Under the pieces are notes generated by a model. It ran no database searches. It had not been told where the DNA came from and worked only from the letters and a program-made list of their open reading frames with translations. This document shows positions 43,237 to 51,218 of a stretch of DNA of 61,355 nt, one piece after another. Position numbers and translations under genes: made by a program. Numbering within the stretch: the first letter of the stretch is position 1; every line of letters starts with the position of its first letter. Location of the stretch: positions 1 through 61,355 of the forward strand of contig CALABP010000044.1 of assembly GCA_937885695.1 (NCBI GenBank). Direction: 5' to 3'. The stretch is from DTU089 sp002440045. GTDB taxonomy: Bacteria; Bacillota; Clostridia; Oscillospirales; Acutalibacteraceae.

Positions 43237-44052
43237 ATGCCTACCAAGGACGATATTTACACAAATAAAATCTTTTTGTGCGGCGCGCTGCCCCTTTTAA
43301 AAACGATTGTGGCAGATGTTCCGTCGCTCAACAGCAAATTCAAAAACGTTCATTGCATTTACCAGGTAAGCTGTCTTGACCCCGAAGCCCCCGAGGGCAA
43401 GTGGGCGACTCACTTTATGGTGAACGGCGACGAATGGCTTGTTCACGCCGACAAGGTTGCACATCGCATTAAAAAGCAAAAGTTCGTAGAGCTTGAGTTT
43501 AAGAGCGTTGAAGCCATGAACGCCTTTTTCAAAGGCAAAATCGGCCCTGCAACGCTTCCCAAAATGCGCGGCGTAAACTTTGTTTATGAGTTCGGCGTAT
43601 TTATGGCGGCTCTTCTTAAAATGGCAGGGCTTCTCGGGCTTACAAAGCCGCCCGAGGACGAAGCATCAAAGGCTCTTCTTGTAAAATGCTATTTCTATCT
43701 TCTCACAGCGGGAATAAGCACGCTTAACAAACAGGGTCACGAAGCCATTCACAATTGGGCGCTTAAAAGCCCCGACCGCGTTTATGCCTTCGCCGTAAAC
43801 GACCACCCCGAAGCTTCGGCTTATATCAGGGTTAAAGCGGGCAAAACACGCTCCGGCAGAGGCGAATATAAACGCGCAATGCCGTTCTTTACGCTTCGCT
43901 TTGACTGCTACGACAGCGCTCTCGGAACGCTTCTCGGCATAGACGATATGCTTGAGTCAACAAAATCGGGCAAGCTTATTATGGACGGCGCACCCGAATT
44001 CGGCGCTCAGATAGGCGAGTATATGCTTCTCGTCGGCGCTCTCGCAAAATAA
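43237..44052 (+). CDS. SCP2-like protein 2, internally duplicated
   Basis: The product is 271 aa. The only near ribosome site, GAAAGGA, is 14 nt before ATG 43237. Two SCP2-like halves are visible: about 30-120 (WATHFMVNGDEWLVHADK, AMNAFFKGKIGPATLPKMRG) and about 180-271 (ASAYIRVKAGKTRSGRGEY, TLRFDCYDSALGTLLGIDD, then TKSGKLIMDGAPEF and an amphipathic helix). It is a distant paralogue of the 38645 protein in layout, not in close sequence. Placed downstream of the transketolase genes after a repeat array, it probably belongs to the same function; a terminator follows. Confidence 0.65.
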   Translation: MPTKDDIYTNKIFLCGALPLLKTIVADVPSLNSKFKNVHCIYQVSCLDPEAPEGKWATHFMVNGDEWLVHADKVAHRIKKQKFVELEFKSVEAMNAFFKGKIGPATLPKMRGVNFVYEFGVFMAALLKMAGLLGLTKPPEDEASKALLVKCYFYLLTAGISTLNKQGHEAIHNWALKSPDRVYAFAVNDHPEASAYIRVKAGKTRSGRGEYKRAMPFFTLRFDCYDSALGTLLGIDDMLESTKSGKLIMDGAPEFGAQIGEYMLLVGALAK

Positions 44053-44065
44053 ATTCACCCTCTAA

Positions 44066-44101
44066 TCGGGACTGTTGCTTTGTGCGGCAGTCCCCTTTTT
44101 T
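44066..44101 (+). terminator. Terminator after SCP2-like gene 2
   Basis: GGGACTG (44068-44074) pairs with CAGTCCC (44088-44094), followed by CTTTTTT. Confidence 0.85.
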
Positions 44102-44145
44102 CCTGTTTTTTCACGCGCAAAGCGCGAAAAACTTGAATTTTCCTC

Positions 44146-44174
44146 TTGACAATAAAGGGGGGCGCCGTTATAAT
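44146..44174 (+). promoter_or_regulatory. Promoter of rpsU
   Basis: TTGACA (44146-44151) and TATAAT (44169-44174), both consensus, 17 bp apart. Confidence 0.9.
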
Positions 44175-44232
44175 AGAATGCGTATTATGTTAATTGTACC
44201 TTTGCAGGTAATGCGGAGGGAGGGAACTATAA

Positions 44233-44409
44233 ATGAGTCAGGTTAAAGTTAAAGAGAACGAGTCCTTGGACAGCGCTCTTCGCAGATTTAAAAGACAGAC
44301 TTCAAGAGACGGAGTTATTCAGGAAGTCCGCAAGAGAGAGCACTATGAAAAACCCTCTGTAAAGAGAAAGAAAAAATCCGAGGCTGCTCGCAAGCGTAAA
44401 TTCTATTAA
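44233..44409 (+). CDS. rpsU: 30S ribosomal protein S21
   Basis: This 58-aa gene has a strong GGAGGGAGGG ribosome site. The product starts MSQVKVKENESLDSALRR and ends with the basic KPSVKRKKKSEAARKRKFY, the full bS21 pattern. It sits behind a consensus promoter and before a terminator, so it is a single-gene unit. Confidence 0.97.
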   Translation: MSQVKVKENESLDSALRRFKRQTSRDGVIQEVRKREHYEKPSVKRKKKSEAARKRKFY

Positions 44410-44414
44410 AACGG

Positions 44415-44452
44415 AGAGATGAAACCTCGTGTTTCATCTCTTTATTTTTTTG
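44415..44452 (+). terminator. Terminator of rpsU
   Basis: AGAGATGAAAC (44415-44425) pairs perfectly with GTTTCATCTCT (44431-44441), followed by a T-rich run. Confidence 0.92.
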
Positions 44453-44476
44453 AATTTCAATTTAGGAGGTCATAAT

Positions 44477-45541
44477 ATGTTATCTTCAAAATTTTCTTCA
44501 ATATTAAAAACAGCCGCCGAAGCGGTCATTATTTCATCCGAAGTAAACCGTTTTTACTTCACCCGTTTTGCCGCAAGCGACGGCTTTCTTGTTATAACTA
44601 AAAGCGACAGCGTATTTTTCACCGACAGCCGCTACATCGAAGCCGCCCAAAACAAAGTAACCGCTTGCCACTGTGAGCTTTTCAACAGCATGAAAGACAC
44701 ACTTGTGCCCTACCTTTCAAAAATGGGCGTCAAAACGGTTTATACCGAAAGTGACAACCTTACCGTTTCGATGTACGAAGCCTATAAAGAGATTTTTGAA
44801 GGCTGTGAGGTTATCGCCCTCCCCGAGGTTGAAACGCTCATAGGCGAAAGCCGCAGTGTAAAAAGCGAATATGAAGTCGGCGAGGTTGTTAAAGCACAGC
44901 GCATTGCAGAAGAGGCGTTTAATCACATACTTTCTTATATAAAGCCCGGCGTTACCGACAAGGACATCGCATTGGAGCTTGAATATTATATGCTCAGAAA
45001 CGGCGCGGACGGGCTTTCGTTTGAAACAATCGCCGTTAGCGGCAAAAACTCATCTATGCCCCACGGCGTGCCGACCTTAAAAAAGGTAGAAATCGGCGAT
45101 TTTGTAACAATGGACTACGGCGCGCTTGTTAACGGCTATCACAGCGATATGACAAGAACGGTTGCCGTCGGCAAGGTTTCGGACGAACAAAAGAAGGTCT
45201 ATGAGACCGTGCTTAAAGCACAGCTTGCTTCTATCGACGTTTTAAGACCCGGCATCACGGGCGTTGAAGCCGACAAGGCGGCGCGCGACGTTATTGCAAA
45301 CGCGGGCTACGGCGAATATTTCGGCCACGGCACAGGCCACGGCGTAGGCGTTGAAATACACGAGCTGCCTAACCTTTCGCCCCGCTCACCCGCAACGCTT
45401 TGCGAAGGCAACATTGTCACAATTGAACCCGGCATTTACATTCCCGGCAAATTCGGCGTAAGAATAGAGGATATGGCGCTTATAACAAAAGACGGCAAAC
45501 GCCTTCTGACCGAAGCTCCCAAGGAGCTTATTGTCCTTTAA
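44477..45541 (+). CDS. M24 aminopeptidase (Xaa-Pro aminopeptidase family)
   Basis: About 354 aa from ATG 44477 with TTAGGAGG 7 nt upstream. The N-terminal creatinase domain (YFTRFAASDGFLVITKSDSVFFTDSRY) is followed by the pita-bread metallopeptidase domain. The dinuclear metal ligands are visible: Asp in VTMDYGALVNGYHSDMTRT (two), His in FGHGTGHGVGVEIHELP, Glu in VTIEPGIYIPG and Glu in GVRIEDMAL. It removes N-terminal residues before proline in peptides, in the cytoplasm. The downstream glycosylase gene begins within 2 nt of its stop. Confidence 0.94.
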   Translation: MLSSKFSSILKTAAEAVIISSEVNRFYFTRFAASDGFLVITKSDSVFFTDSRYIEAAQNKVTACHCELFNSMKDTLVPYLSKMGVKTVYTESDNLTVSMYEAYKEIFEGCEVIALPEVETLIGESRSVKSEYEVGEVVKAQRIAEEAFNHILSYIKPGVTDKDIALELEYYMLRNGADGLSFETIAVSGKNSSMPHGVPTLKKVEIGDFVTMDYGALVNGYHSDMTRTVAVGKVSDEQKKVYETVLKAQLASIDVLRPGITGVEADKAARDVIANAGYGEYFGHGTGHGVGVEIHELPNLSPRSPATLCEGNIVTIEPGIYIPGKFGVRIEDMALITKDGKRLLTEAPKELIVL

Positions 45542-45542
45542 A

Positions 45543-46112
45543 ATGTACGGCGGCTTAACCGCGTTAAAATCCGATTGCCTTTTGTGCCGCTCGTGCCCGC
45601 TTGAGACTACGCGCACAAACGTGGTTTTCGGCGTAGGAAACGAAAATGCCGATATAATGTTCGTCGGCGAAGGTCCCGGTGAAAACGAGGACCTTAAAGG
45701 CGAACCGTTTGTCGGCAAAGCAGGTCAGCTTCTTGACAAATACCTTGCCGTTATAGACCTTGACAGAAAAAAGAACATCTATATTGCAAACATTGTCAAA
45801 TGCCGCCCGCCGAAAAACCGCGACCCCCTGCCGGAAGAGCAGGAGGCGTGTATTCCGTGGCTTCGCGCGCAAACAAGGCTTATAAAGCCTAAAATCATTG
45901 TCTGTCTCGGCAGAATTGCGGCGCAAAGGCTTATTGACCCCGAATTCAGGGTTACAAAACAGCATGGGCAGTTTATTAAAAAGGGCAACATTCTTTTTAT
46001 GGGAACGTTTCACCCCGCCGCCCTTTTGCGAAATGAAGCCCAAAAGCCCGATGCTCTTTCGGATTTTTCGGCGCTTAGAGAAAAAATCGCAGAACTCGGC
46101 ATAGAGATTTAA
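45543..46112 (+). CDS. Type-4 uracil-DNA glycosylase (Fe-S)
   Basis: About 189 aa from ATG 45543; an in-frame TTG at 45531 is closer to the AAGGAG site (4-5 nt), so the start is uncertain by 4 codons. Four Cys ligands for the [4Fe-4S] cluster are seen: CLLCRSC at the start, CRPPKNRDPLPEEQEAC in the middle. Motif 1 is FVGEGPGENEDLKGEPFVG and motif 2 is GTFHPAALLRN. It removes uracil from DNA. The order M24 peptidase then UDG is probably an operon. Confidence 0.92.
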   Translation: MYGGLTALKSDCLLCRSCPLETTRTNVVFGVGNENADIMFVGEGPGENEDLKGEPFVGKAGQLLDKYLAVIDLDRKKNIYIANIVKCRPPKNRDPLPEEQEACIPWLRAQTRLIKPKIIVCLGRIAAQRLIDPEFRVTKQHGQFIKKGNILFMGTFHPAALLRNEAQKPDALSDFSALREKIAELGIEI

Positions 46113-46133
46113 AGTCTTTCCGATACAAATTTC

Positions 46134-46177
46134 AAAGCCCCGTGTAAGGCTCTTTTCACCTTGCACGGGGCTTTTTT
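46134..46177 (+). terminator. Terminator after the UDG gene
   Basis: AAAGCCCCGTG pairs with CACGGGGCTTT, followed by TTT; it also ends the convergent minus-strand kinase gene on the other side. Confidence 0.9.
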
Positions 46178-46201
46178 ATCATATCTAATTTTTTATCATA
46201 T

Positions 46202-47572
46202 TTAATTACGCACCGACGCGCTTATGCTTAACGCTTCCGCCGCAGAAACCGCCGCGCTTATTTCATTCGGAATATACACGCTTGCGGTGAATTTGCCGTC
46301 GGCAAAATCAAAACTGCATTTTCCGTCGTATTTTCCCAAAGTATCTTTAACTATCTTTGTGCCGAGCCCGTGGTTTTTGCCGTCTCTTTTTGACGTCACA
46401 AGCTCGCCGCCGCGTTTTTTCGGCGCTTTTGTACAGGTGTTTTCACACAGCGCCGTAAGCGCGCCGTCTTTTTCACCGGCATAAAATTTAATCTCGGGGT
46501 TTTCTTCTTTTTTTGCCGCTTCAAAGGCGTTGCTTAAAAGATTTGAAAATATCGCAACCGTGTCCGTCGGCAAAAGGAACGTGTTTTCTTTGAGGGCGCA
46601 GTCGGCATTAAGGTTGACACCCTCTTCACGGCACTTTCTGTCATAATAAAGCAAAAGCGAATTAAGCGCCGCGTTTTCGCAAAAGCTTTTCATTTTTCCG
46701 CCGTATTCGCCGACAAGCTCGCGCGAATAGCGCATACACTCCTCTGCGTCGGCGTTTTGCGCCATTACGCTTATTGTGCGCAGATGATTTTGTATGTCGT
46801 GGTTCATTTTTGAAATTTCGGCGTTATACTCTTTGAGCGTTGAAAAGAACTCGGTTTTTTCGCCCTCATACCGCGAAACGAGCCCGCGCCTGTCCTCGGC
46901 GTTTTTCATTAAAAAGTATACCGAAATCACGGCTATGGGGAAAAGCGCAAAAAATATCATTGTATATTCAACCGTGCGAAACTCCGCCGTATTGATTATA
47001 TCAAAATCAAGCTCGGTATTATATTGCAAAATGCTGAGCACGCCGGAGCCAAGCGTAAAAATAAGCGCGGCGCTTTTTATAACGGGCGGAATTTTTACTA
47101 TCCGCTTTAATAAAAACTTTTTTATAAGAAATGCAAGCAGTATATCCAAGGGAAGCTCAATAACACAGCTTACAAAGGTCTTTACGGGGTACACCTCCGC
47201 GGGCGAAATTGTGCGGCACAAAAACGTTGCCAGCGCCATAGGTCCCGGCTCAAAAAGCTTAAGCAAAAGCCCCGTAAAAGCAACCGTCAAAACGCCCTCT
47301 TGAGTCAGCACGCCGTAAAACTCCGAAAGCAGCAAAACAAATGCCGTCGCGACAAAAAGCGGAAAATATGTAAAATTGTTAAAGCGCGAGCACTCGATTA
47401 AAAGGCTGCTTAAAATGTCAAACGGCAAAAGAAGAAACGGCAGCAGATATAAAAGCGTTTTTCGCCTCTTTTTCGGCGTATAAAGAATTTTAATTGCCGC
47501 AAAAGAAGAAAATGCCGCAACGGTATCGCTTGCGGCATAGAATAAAACTGCTTTTAAACTGAGTCCGAACAT
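46202..47572 (-). CDS. AgrC/GHKL-type sensor histidine kinase
   Basis: The product is 456 aa. Six or seven membrane helices fill residues 1 to about 225, followed by the dimerisation segment EYNAEISKMNHDIQNHLRTISVMAQ with the phospho-acceptor His, and a HATPase_c_5 domain (TVAIFSNLLSNAFEAAKKE with the N-box Asn; HGLGTKIVKDTLGKYDG). Such kinases usually sense peptide signals. Its stop-start overlap with the regulator gene is 1 nt (47572). No AgrB/AgrD-like genes were found next to it, so the signal is unknown. Confidence 0.88.
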   Translation of the reverse strand: MFGLSLKAVLFYAASDTVAAFSSFAAIKILYTPKKRRKTLLYLLPFLLLPFDILSSLLIECSRFNNFTYFPLFVATAFVLLLSEFYGVLTQEGVLTVAFTGLLLKLFEPGPMALATFLCRTISPAEVYPVKTFVSCVIELPLDILLAFLIKKFLLKRIVKIPPVIKSAALIFTLGSGVLSILQYNTELDFDIINTAEFRTVEYTMIFFALFPIAVISVYFLMKNAEDRRGLVSRYEGEKTEFFSTLKEYNAEISKMNHDIQNHLRTISVMAQNADAEECMRYSRELVGEYGGKMKSFCENAALNSLLLYYDRKCREEGVNLNADCALKENTFLLPTDTVAIFSNLLSNAFEAAKKEENPEIKFYAGEKDGALTALCENTCTKAPKKRGGELVTSKRDGKNHGLGTKIVKDTLGKYDGKCSFDFADGKFTASVYIPNEISAAVSAAEALSISASVRN

Positions 47573-48276
47573 CAGGTGCGCTCCTTTATGTAGTCGAAAA
47601 AGTCTTTATCGACATTCTTTTTATACGAACGCGAAACAATGACGCTTTCCCCGTTTTTCATAATGAACTCCGAAGAACGGTATTGCCGCACGTTTTTCAA
47701 ATTTACGACGTAGCTGTTGTGACACCTCACAAAACCGTCGCCTTTTATTTTTACAAGAATATCCTCAAGCGGCTCGGGCGTTTCGTATGTTCCGTCAAAG
47801 CAGGTTATGATGCTTTTTCTTCTGACGCGCTCAACATAAATAATTCCGTCGGCTTCAAGAAGCGTTTTCCCCGATTTTGATTCAAGGCAAATTATTTTTT
47901 CGCCTTTATCGACAGTCTCCGAAGCGCGCGCAAACGCCAAAGGCAGTTTTTCGTCTATAAGCGTTTTTAAAACGAAATACTCGTGCTCGGACTCATAAAC
48001 CGACGTGCAATATTCAATGTGCCCGGTAAGATAAATTATTTTGCATTTCGGGGCAAAAATGTTAAGACATTTGCCGACGTCTATGCCGCTTTCGCCATCG
48101 GAAAGCTCAATATCAAGCACGGCTATGTCGGGTTTTTGACCGTTAAGCACCGCGGTTTTCAGTGCCGCGCCGCTGTTGTATACGGAAACATCCGCACTTT
48201 CGCCGAAATAATTTTTTGCACGCCCGAAAACGTCTTTCGCCAAAAGTACGTCGTCGTCTAAAATAAATACATTCAA
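47572..48276 (-). CDS. AgrA-like LytTR response regulator
   Basis: The product is 234 aa: a receiver domain with DDD at 7-9 and the phospho-Asp in KPDIAVLDIELSDGESG, and a LytTR DNA-binding domain at the C-terminus (VRCHNSYVVNLKNVRQYRSSEFIMKNGESVIVSRSYKKNV). LytTR proteins bind direct repeats. Four roughly 11-bp direct repeats lie just upstream of its own promoter (48362-48405), which suggests autoregulation. It is paired with the kinase downstream. Confidence 0.92.
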   Translation of the reverse strand: MNVFILDDDVLLAKDVFGRAKNYFGESADVSVYNSGAALKTAVLNGQKPDIAVLDIELSDGESGIDVGKCLNIFAPKCKIIYLTGHIEYCTSVYESEHEYFVLKTLIDEKLPLAFARASETVDKGEKIICLESKSGKTLLEADGIIYVERVRRKSIITCFDGTYETPEPLEDILVKIKGDGFVRCHNSYVVNLKNVRQYRSSEFIMKNGESVIVSRSYKKNVDKDFFDYIKERT

Positions 48277-48324
48277 AAATACCCCTCCGCATCTCCGGTT
48301 GCGAATTAAATATCGTTGTTATAT

Positions 48325-48353
48325 ATTTTAGTGCATAATAACAATATGCGCAA
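48325..48353 (-). promoter_or_regulatory. Promoter of the agr-like operon
   Basis: On the minus strand TTGCGC (48353-48348) and TAAAAT (48330-48325) are 17 bp apart. The weak -35 fits an activated promoter. Confidence 0.6.
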
Positions 48354-48361
48354 GTCACAAT

Positions 48362-48405
48362 CGGTGCTTTTCGGTACATTTTGGGTGCATTTTGGGACAT
48401 TTCGG
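48362..48405 (-). promoter_or_regulatory. Four 10-11-bp direct repeats upstream of the agr-like promoter
   Basis: Units CGGTGCTTTT, CGGTACATTTT, GGGTGCATTTT and GGGACATTT follow one another on the plus strand at one helical turn spacing. They start 8 bp from the -35, a classical activator position for LytTR. Confidence 0.65.
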
Positions 48406-48505
48406 ATATAAATGCCGATTTTTGCCGTTATTTGAAGTTAATCTTTGTTGTAGTAATTATACGCTGAAAGTTGCAAAATGTCAACGCTGTTAGTTTATTT
48501 TAATA

Positions 48506-48522
48506 TACAACTCTCAGTTGTA
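48506..48522. promoter_or_regulatory. Operator palindrome of the XRE gene
   Basis: TACAACT (48506-48512) and AGTTGTA (48516-48522) form a perfect dyad around CTC. It overlaps the likely start point downstream of a TAATAT -10 (48501-48506). Confidence 0.65.
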
Positions 48523-48549
48523 AAATATTATTGCAAAGGAGGCCCTGAA

Positions 48550-48876
48550 ATGGAAGAGCTGAATTTTATTGAAATCGGCGCGAGAATACGAGCCGGGCGC
48601 GAAGAATTGGGGCTTACTCGCGAACAGCTTGCGGAACAGCTTGAAGTATCGGCAAAATTTTGTTCCGATATTGAGCTTGGACTGAGAGGAATATCCGTAA
48701 AAACACTTAACAAGCTTGTTTTTGCGCTGAATGTTTCTTCGGACGAAATCCTTTACGGCAAAGGCGACGGCGAATTTTCGGAAAAGGTTTCATCGCTCGC
48801 AAAAAAATGCCCCGAGGAAAAACAAAAGTATCTCGGAGAAATAATCAAAAGCTTTATAAAGTCAACGCAAATGTAA
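48550..48876 (+). CDS. XRE-family transcriptional regulator
   Basis: About 108 aa from ATG 48550 with AAAGGAGG 6 nt upstream. HTH: IGARIRAGREELGLTREQLAEQLEVSAKFCSDIELGLRGISVKTLNKLVFALNVSSDEILYG. The C-terminal 35 residues (FSEKVSSLAKKCPEEKQKYLGEIIKSFIKS) form a helix of the type found in clostridial master regulators of this kind. It probably represses its own promoter through the dyad. Targets are unknown; it lies between the Agr-like pair and the Spo0A region. Confidence 0.88.
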   Translation: MEELNFIEIGARIRAGREELGLTREQLAEQLEVSAKFCSDIELGLRGISVKTLNKLVFALNVSSDEILYGKGDGEFSEKVSSLAKKCPEEKQKYLGEIIKSFIKSTQM

Positions 48877-48877
48877 A

Positions 48878-48917
48878 CCGCCTTTTTGAGGAGAATCAAA
48901 AAAGGCGGATTTTTTTA
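48878..48917 (+). terminator. Terminator of the XRE gene
   Basis: CCGCCTTTTT pairs with AAAAAGGCGG, followed by ATTTTTTT. Confidence 0.9.
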
Positions 48918-48965
48918 TAGGATTTTTTTATATTGTTTTTTCTTGTTTTCGGGCGGTTCTTATTT

Positions 48966-50048
48966 TTACAGCTCAGAAATAAGCTTTTCGCACTTTTCGT
49001 CTATTACGGAAAAATCCGTGGCTTTAATATAGTATTCTTCAAGCTTATCGTGAAGCCCTTTTGCAACCGACATTCTTCTTACGGCTTCCGTGATAAGCTC
49101 TTTTTGGCTTTTCTCTAAAAATGTCAGCTTTTCTTTTGAAGAAAACAAGCTTTCTTTATTGCAAAATCTTGTTGCGTGAACTGTTTTTTCGCCGTCCGAA
49201 AGCGACGGGTGATAGCGGTTTTCGGTGAAAAAGCACAGCTTTAATTCGGGAATAATTATATGCTCGACCTTTGAAAACGGCATCAGCGGACAATAGCATT
49301 CATACACGTCATAGCCCTTATTCACGGCGTCGGCGCTGAGATACGCCGCTATAACGGGCGCCGCCGCGGCATATTTATCTTCAACCGTCACCATTTCTTC
49401 GCACAAAGCGTTTATTGTGTCATACATCACAAAAACGCCGTCTGGCGTTATACCGCTTAAAAATCTTTTGTTAATTTTCCCCGGGGCAGACGCGCCTTTT
49501 TCGGGGATTTTTCTTTTTGCCAGGCGTTTCATATATCCCGCTATCTTCCCGAAATCCGCTTCAAGCGAAAAAAGCTTTGACTTTTGAGCCTCCATTCTTG
49601 AAGCAAGCCACAAAAACTCGCTTGACCGTTTATGCTCTGTCGAGCAAGCGTTAACAAGCTCTGCTATTTCTTTTGCGTGCCCTTTTAAATAACGCGTATC
49701 CCACGCTTCGCCGAGGTTTACATAAAACTGAGTCACACCGGGAAGCGTTGCGTCGAAATTGTGCGGCGAAGTGCCGTCCAAAATCGAATAATTTATTTCG
49801 GGCGCATATATCATATCAAGCGACGCGGGGTCTGCACTGCAATAACAGCGCTCCACAAAATAGCCTCGCGCTTCAAGCTTTTGCGCAACCTTTTTCATAA
49901 AAGTAGACTTACCTGTGCCGGGTCCGCCTTTTAATATGTAATGGCGGCCTTCATCAAAAGGAGAATATACCTCGCCGAAAAGCGAGCAATAGCGCTCTCT
50001 GTTATCCGCGCCGAGAAAGAACGAAACGGGGGCTGTTTCTTTTGTCAT
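48966..50048 (-). CDS. P-loop ATPase of the PRK06851 type, unknown function
   Basis: About 360 aa from ATG 50048 with GGAG 9 nt upstream. Walker A is LKGGPGTGKSTFMKKVA near residue 42; an AxEINYSILDGTSPHNFD stretch is characteristic of a conserved family of Firmicutes ATPases without a known role. A second P-loop-like half follows (SGITPDGVFVMYDTINALCEEM). It may be sporulation-related, since it is divergent from spo0A and the 0A boxes lie between them; that is an inference only. Confidence 0.75.
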   Translation of the reverse strand: MTKETAPVSFFLGADNRERYCSLFGEVYSPFDEGRHYILKGGPGTGKSTFMKKVAQKLEARGYFVERCYCSADPASLDMIYAPEINYSILDGTSPHNFDATLPGVTQFYVNLGEAWDTRYLKGHAKEIAELVNACSTEHKRSSEFLWLASRMEAQKSKLFSLEADFGKIAGYMKRLAKRKIPEKGASAPGKINKRFLSGITPDGVFVMYDTINALCEEMVTVEDKYAAAAPVIAAYLSADAVNKGYDVYECYCPLMPFSKVEHIIIPELKLCFFTENRYHPSLSDGEKTVHATRFCNKESLFSSKEKLTFLEKSQKELITEAVRRMSVAKGLHDKLEEYYIKATDFSVIDEKCEKLISEL

Positions 50049-50187
50049 ACATATCAACTCCTTACGCCGCCATTATATGTAGAAAAAAGATTTAGGGTTA
50101 CCGCAAAATTCAACGCAAAATGCGCAAAAGAAGAGTTTTAATAAATTAAACGGGCAAAACGTATCACCTAAAAAAACACCCCTGTTC

Positions 50188-50394
50188 TTCGACATTGCTT
50201 GATTATATTTTTGGTTTTTCTCTTTGAGCGCAACAGGCGTCCGAAAATATAAACAAACTAAATACCAACATTTTACAAACAACGACAATATATGTTTGCA
50301 TATTTTGTCGAAAAAACAACTGTTTTATGCAATCATACAAAACTGCAAAAAGGCTATTGAAAAACCCTGAGACGCGTGCTAAAATGTCGACAAA
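50188..50394 (+). promoter_or_regulatory. spo0A promoter region with three 0A-box matches
   Basis: TTGAAA (50357-50362) and TAAAAT (50380-50385) are 17 bp apart. Spo0A-box matches: TTCGACAT (50188-50195, inverted), TTGTCGAA (50305-50312, exact) and TGTCGACAAA (50385-50394, over the start site). This fits direct autoregulation and possible control of the divergent ATPase gene. Nothing else is seen in 50049-50444. Confidence 0.7.
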
Positions 50395-50444
50395 TCAGAG
50401 ATAAAGCGCTTAATCCTTGAAATAAAATTCTTTGGAGGATATTT

Positions 50445-51218
50445 ATGAATTCGCCTGTAAAAGTCCTGCTGGCAGACGCCGCAGTTGAAAACACACTTTC
50501 TGTAGCCGCCGCTTTAAGAGCAAACGGTATGGAGGTTCAGCTTTGTGAAAAGAACGGCGCCGCCGTACTTTCGATTCTTGAAAACAGCACGCCCGACGTA
50601 CTTATAATGGACGCATTTTTGCAGCACATAGACGCGCTCGGCGTTGTTTCAAGGCTCAACAAAACAGAACCGCAAAAACGCCCTTTGACGGTTGTACTTT
50701 CTTCGCTCGATAACGAAATGCTTGAAAAAGAAATTGTAAAAAGCGGCGTTGACTATTACTTTTTAAAGCCCGTAGAGCCAAAGCTTCTTGCAGAAAGAAT
50801 CAAACAGCTTTTAAGCTGGCGTTTTGTCGGCGGCGGCACGCGCCGCGGTCAGCTTTCGGGCGAGGACCTTGAGGTTACGATAACCGAAATTATGCATCAG
50901 ATAGGCGTCCCCGCGCACATCAAGGGCTATCAGTATGTCCGCGAAGCCATTCGCCTTTCGGTAACCGACCCCGAGGTTTTAAATTCCGTAACAAAAATTC
51001 TTTATCCCACCGTCGCAAAAACGTATTCGACAACAGCGTCACGCGTTGAAAGAGCAATTCGCCACGCAATAGAGGTTGCCTGGGACAGGGGCGACGTCGA
51101 GGTTCTTAATTCGTATTTCGGCTATACCGTCCAGAACGAGCGCGGCAAGCCCACAAATTCTGAATTTATCGCAATGATTGCAGACAAGCTCCGCCTTAAA
51201 ATGAAAGCGGCCATATGA
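50445..51218 (+). CDS. spo0A: Sporulation master regulator Spo0A
   Basis: The product is 257 aa with a GGAGG site. Receiver domain: phospho-acceptor Asp56 in DVLIMDAFLQH, Lys108 in YYFLKPVEP. The acidic pocket normally has two Asp; here it is LLADAAVEN, so the second is Ala12. The DNA-binding C-terminus is nearly canonical (EIMHQIGVPAHIKGYQYVREAI, TASRVERAIRHAIEVAWDRG, GKPTNSEFIAMIADKLRLK). It controls entry into sporulation. The 0A boxes upstream support self-control. Heptad repeats start 7 nt after the stop. The call is certain; the receiver change is the odd point. Confidence 0.97.
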   Translation: MNSPVKVLLADAAVENTLSVAAALRANGMEVQLCEKNGAAVLSILENSTPDVLIMDAFLQHIDALGVVSRLNKTEPQKRPLTVVLSSLDNEMLEKEIVKSGVDYYFLKPVEPKLLAERIKQLLSWRFVGGGTRRGQLSGEDLEVTITEIMHQIGVPAHIKGYQYVREAIRLSVTDPEVLNSVTKILYPTVAKTYSTTASRVERAIRHAIEVAWDRGDVEVLNSYFGYTVQNERGKPTNSEFIAMIADKLRLKMKAAI

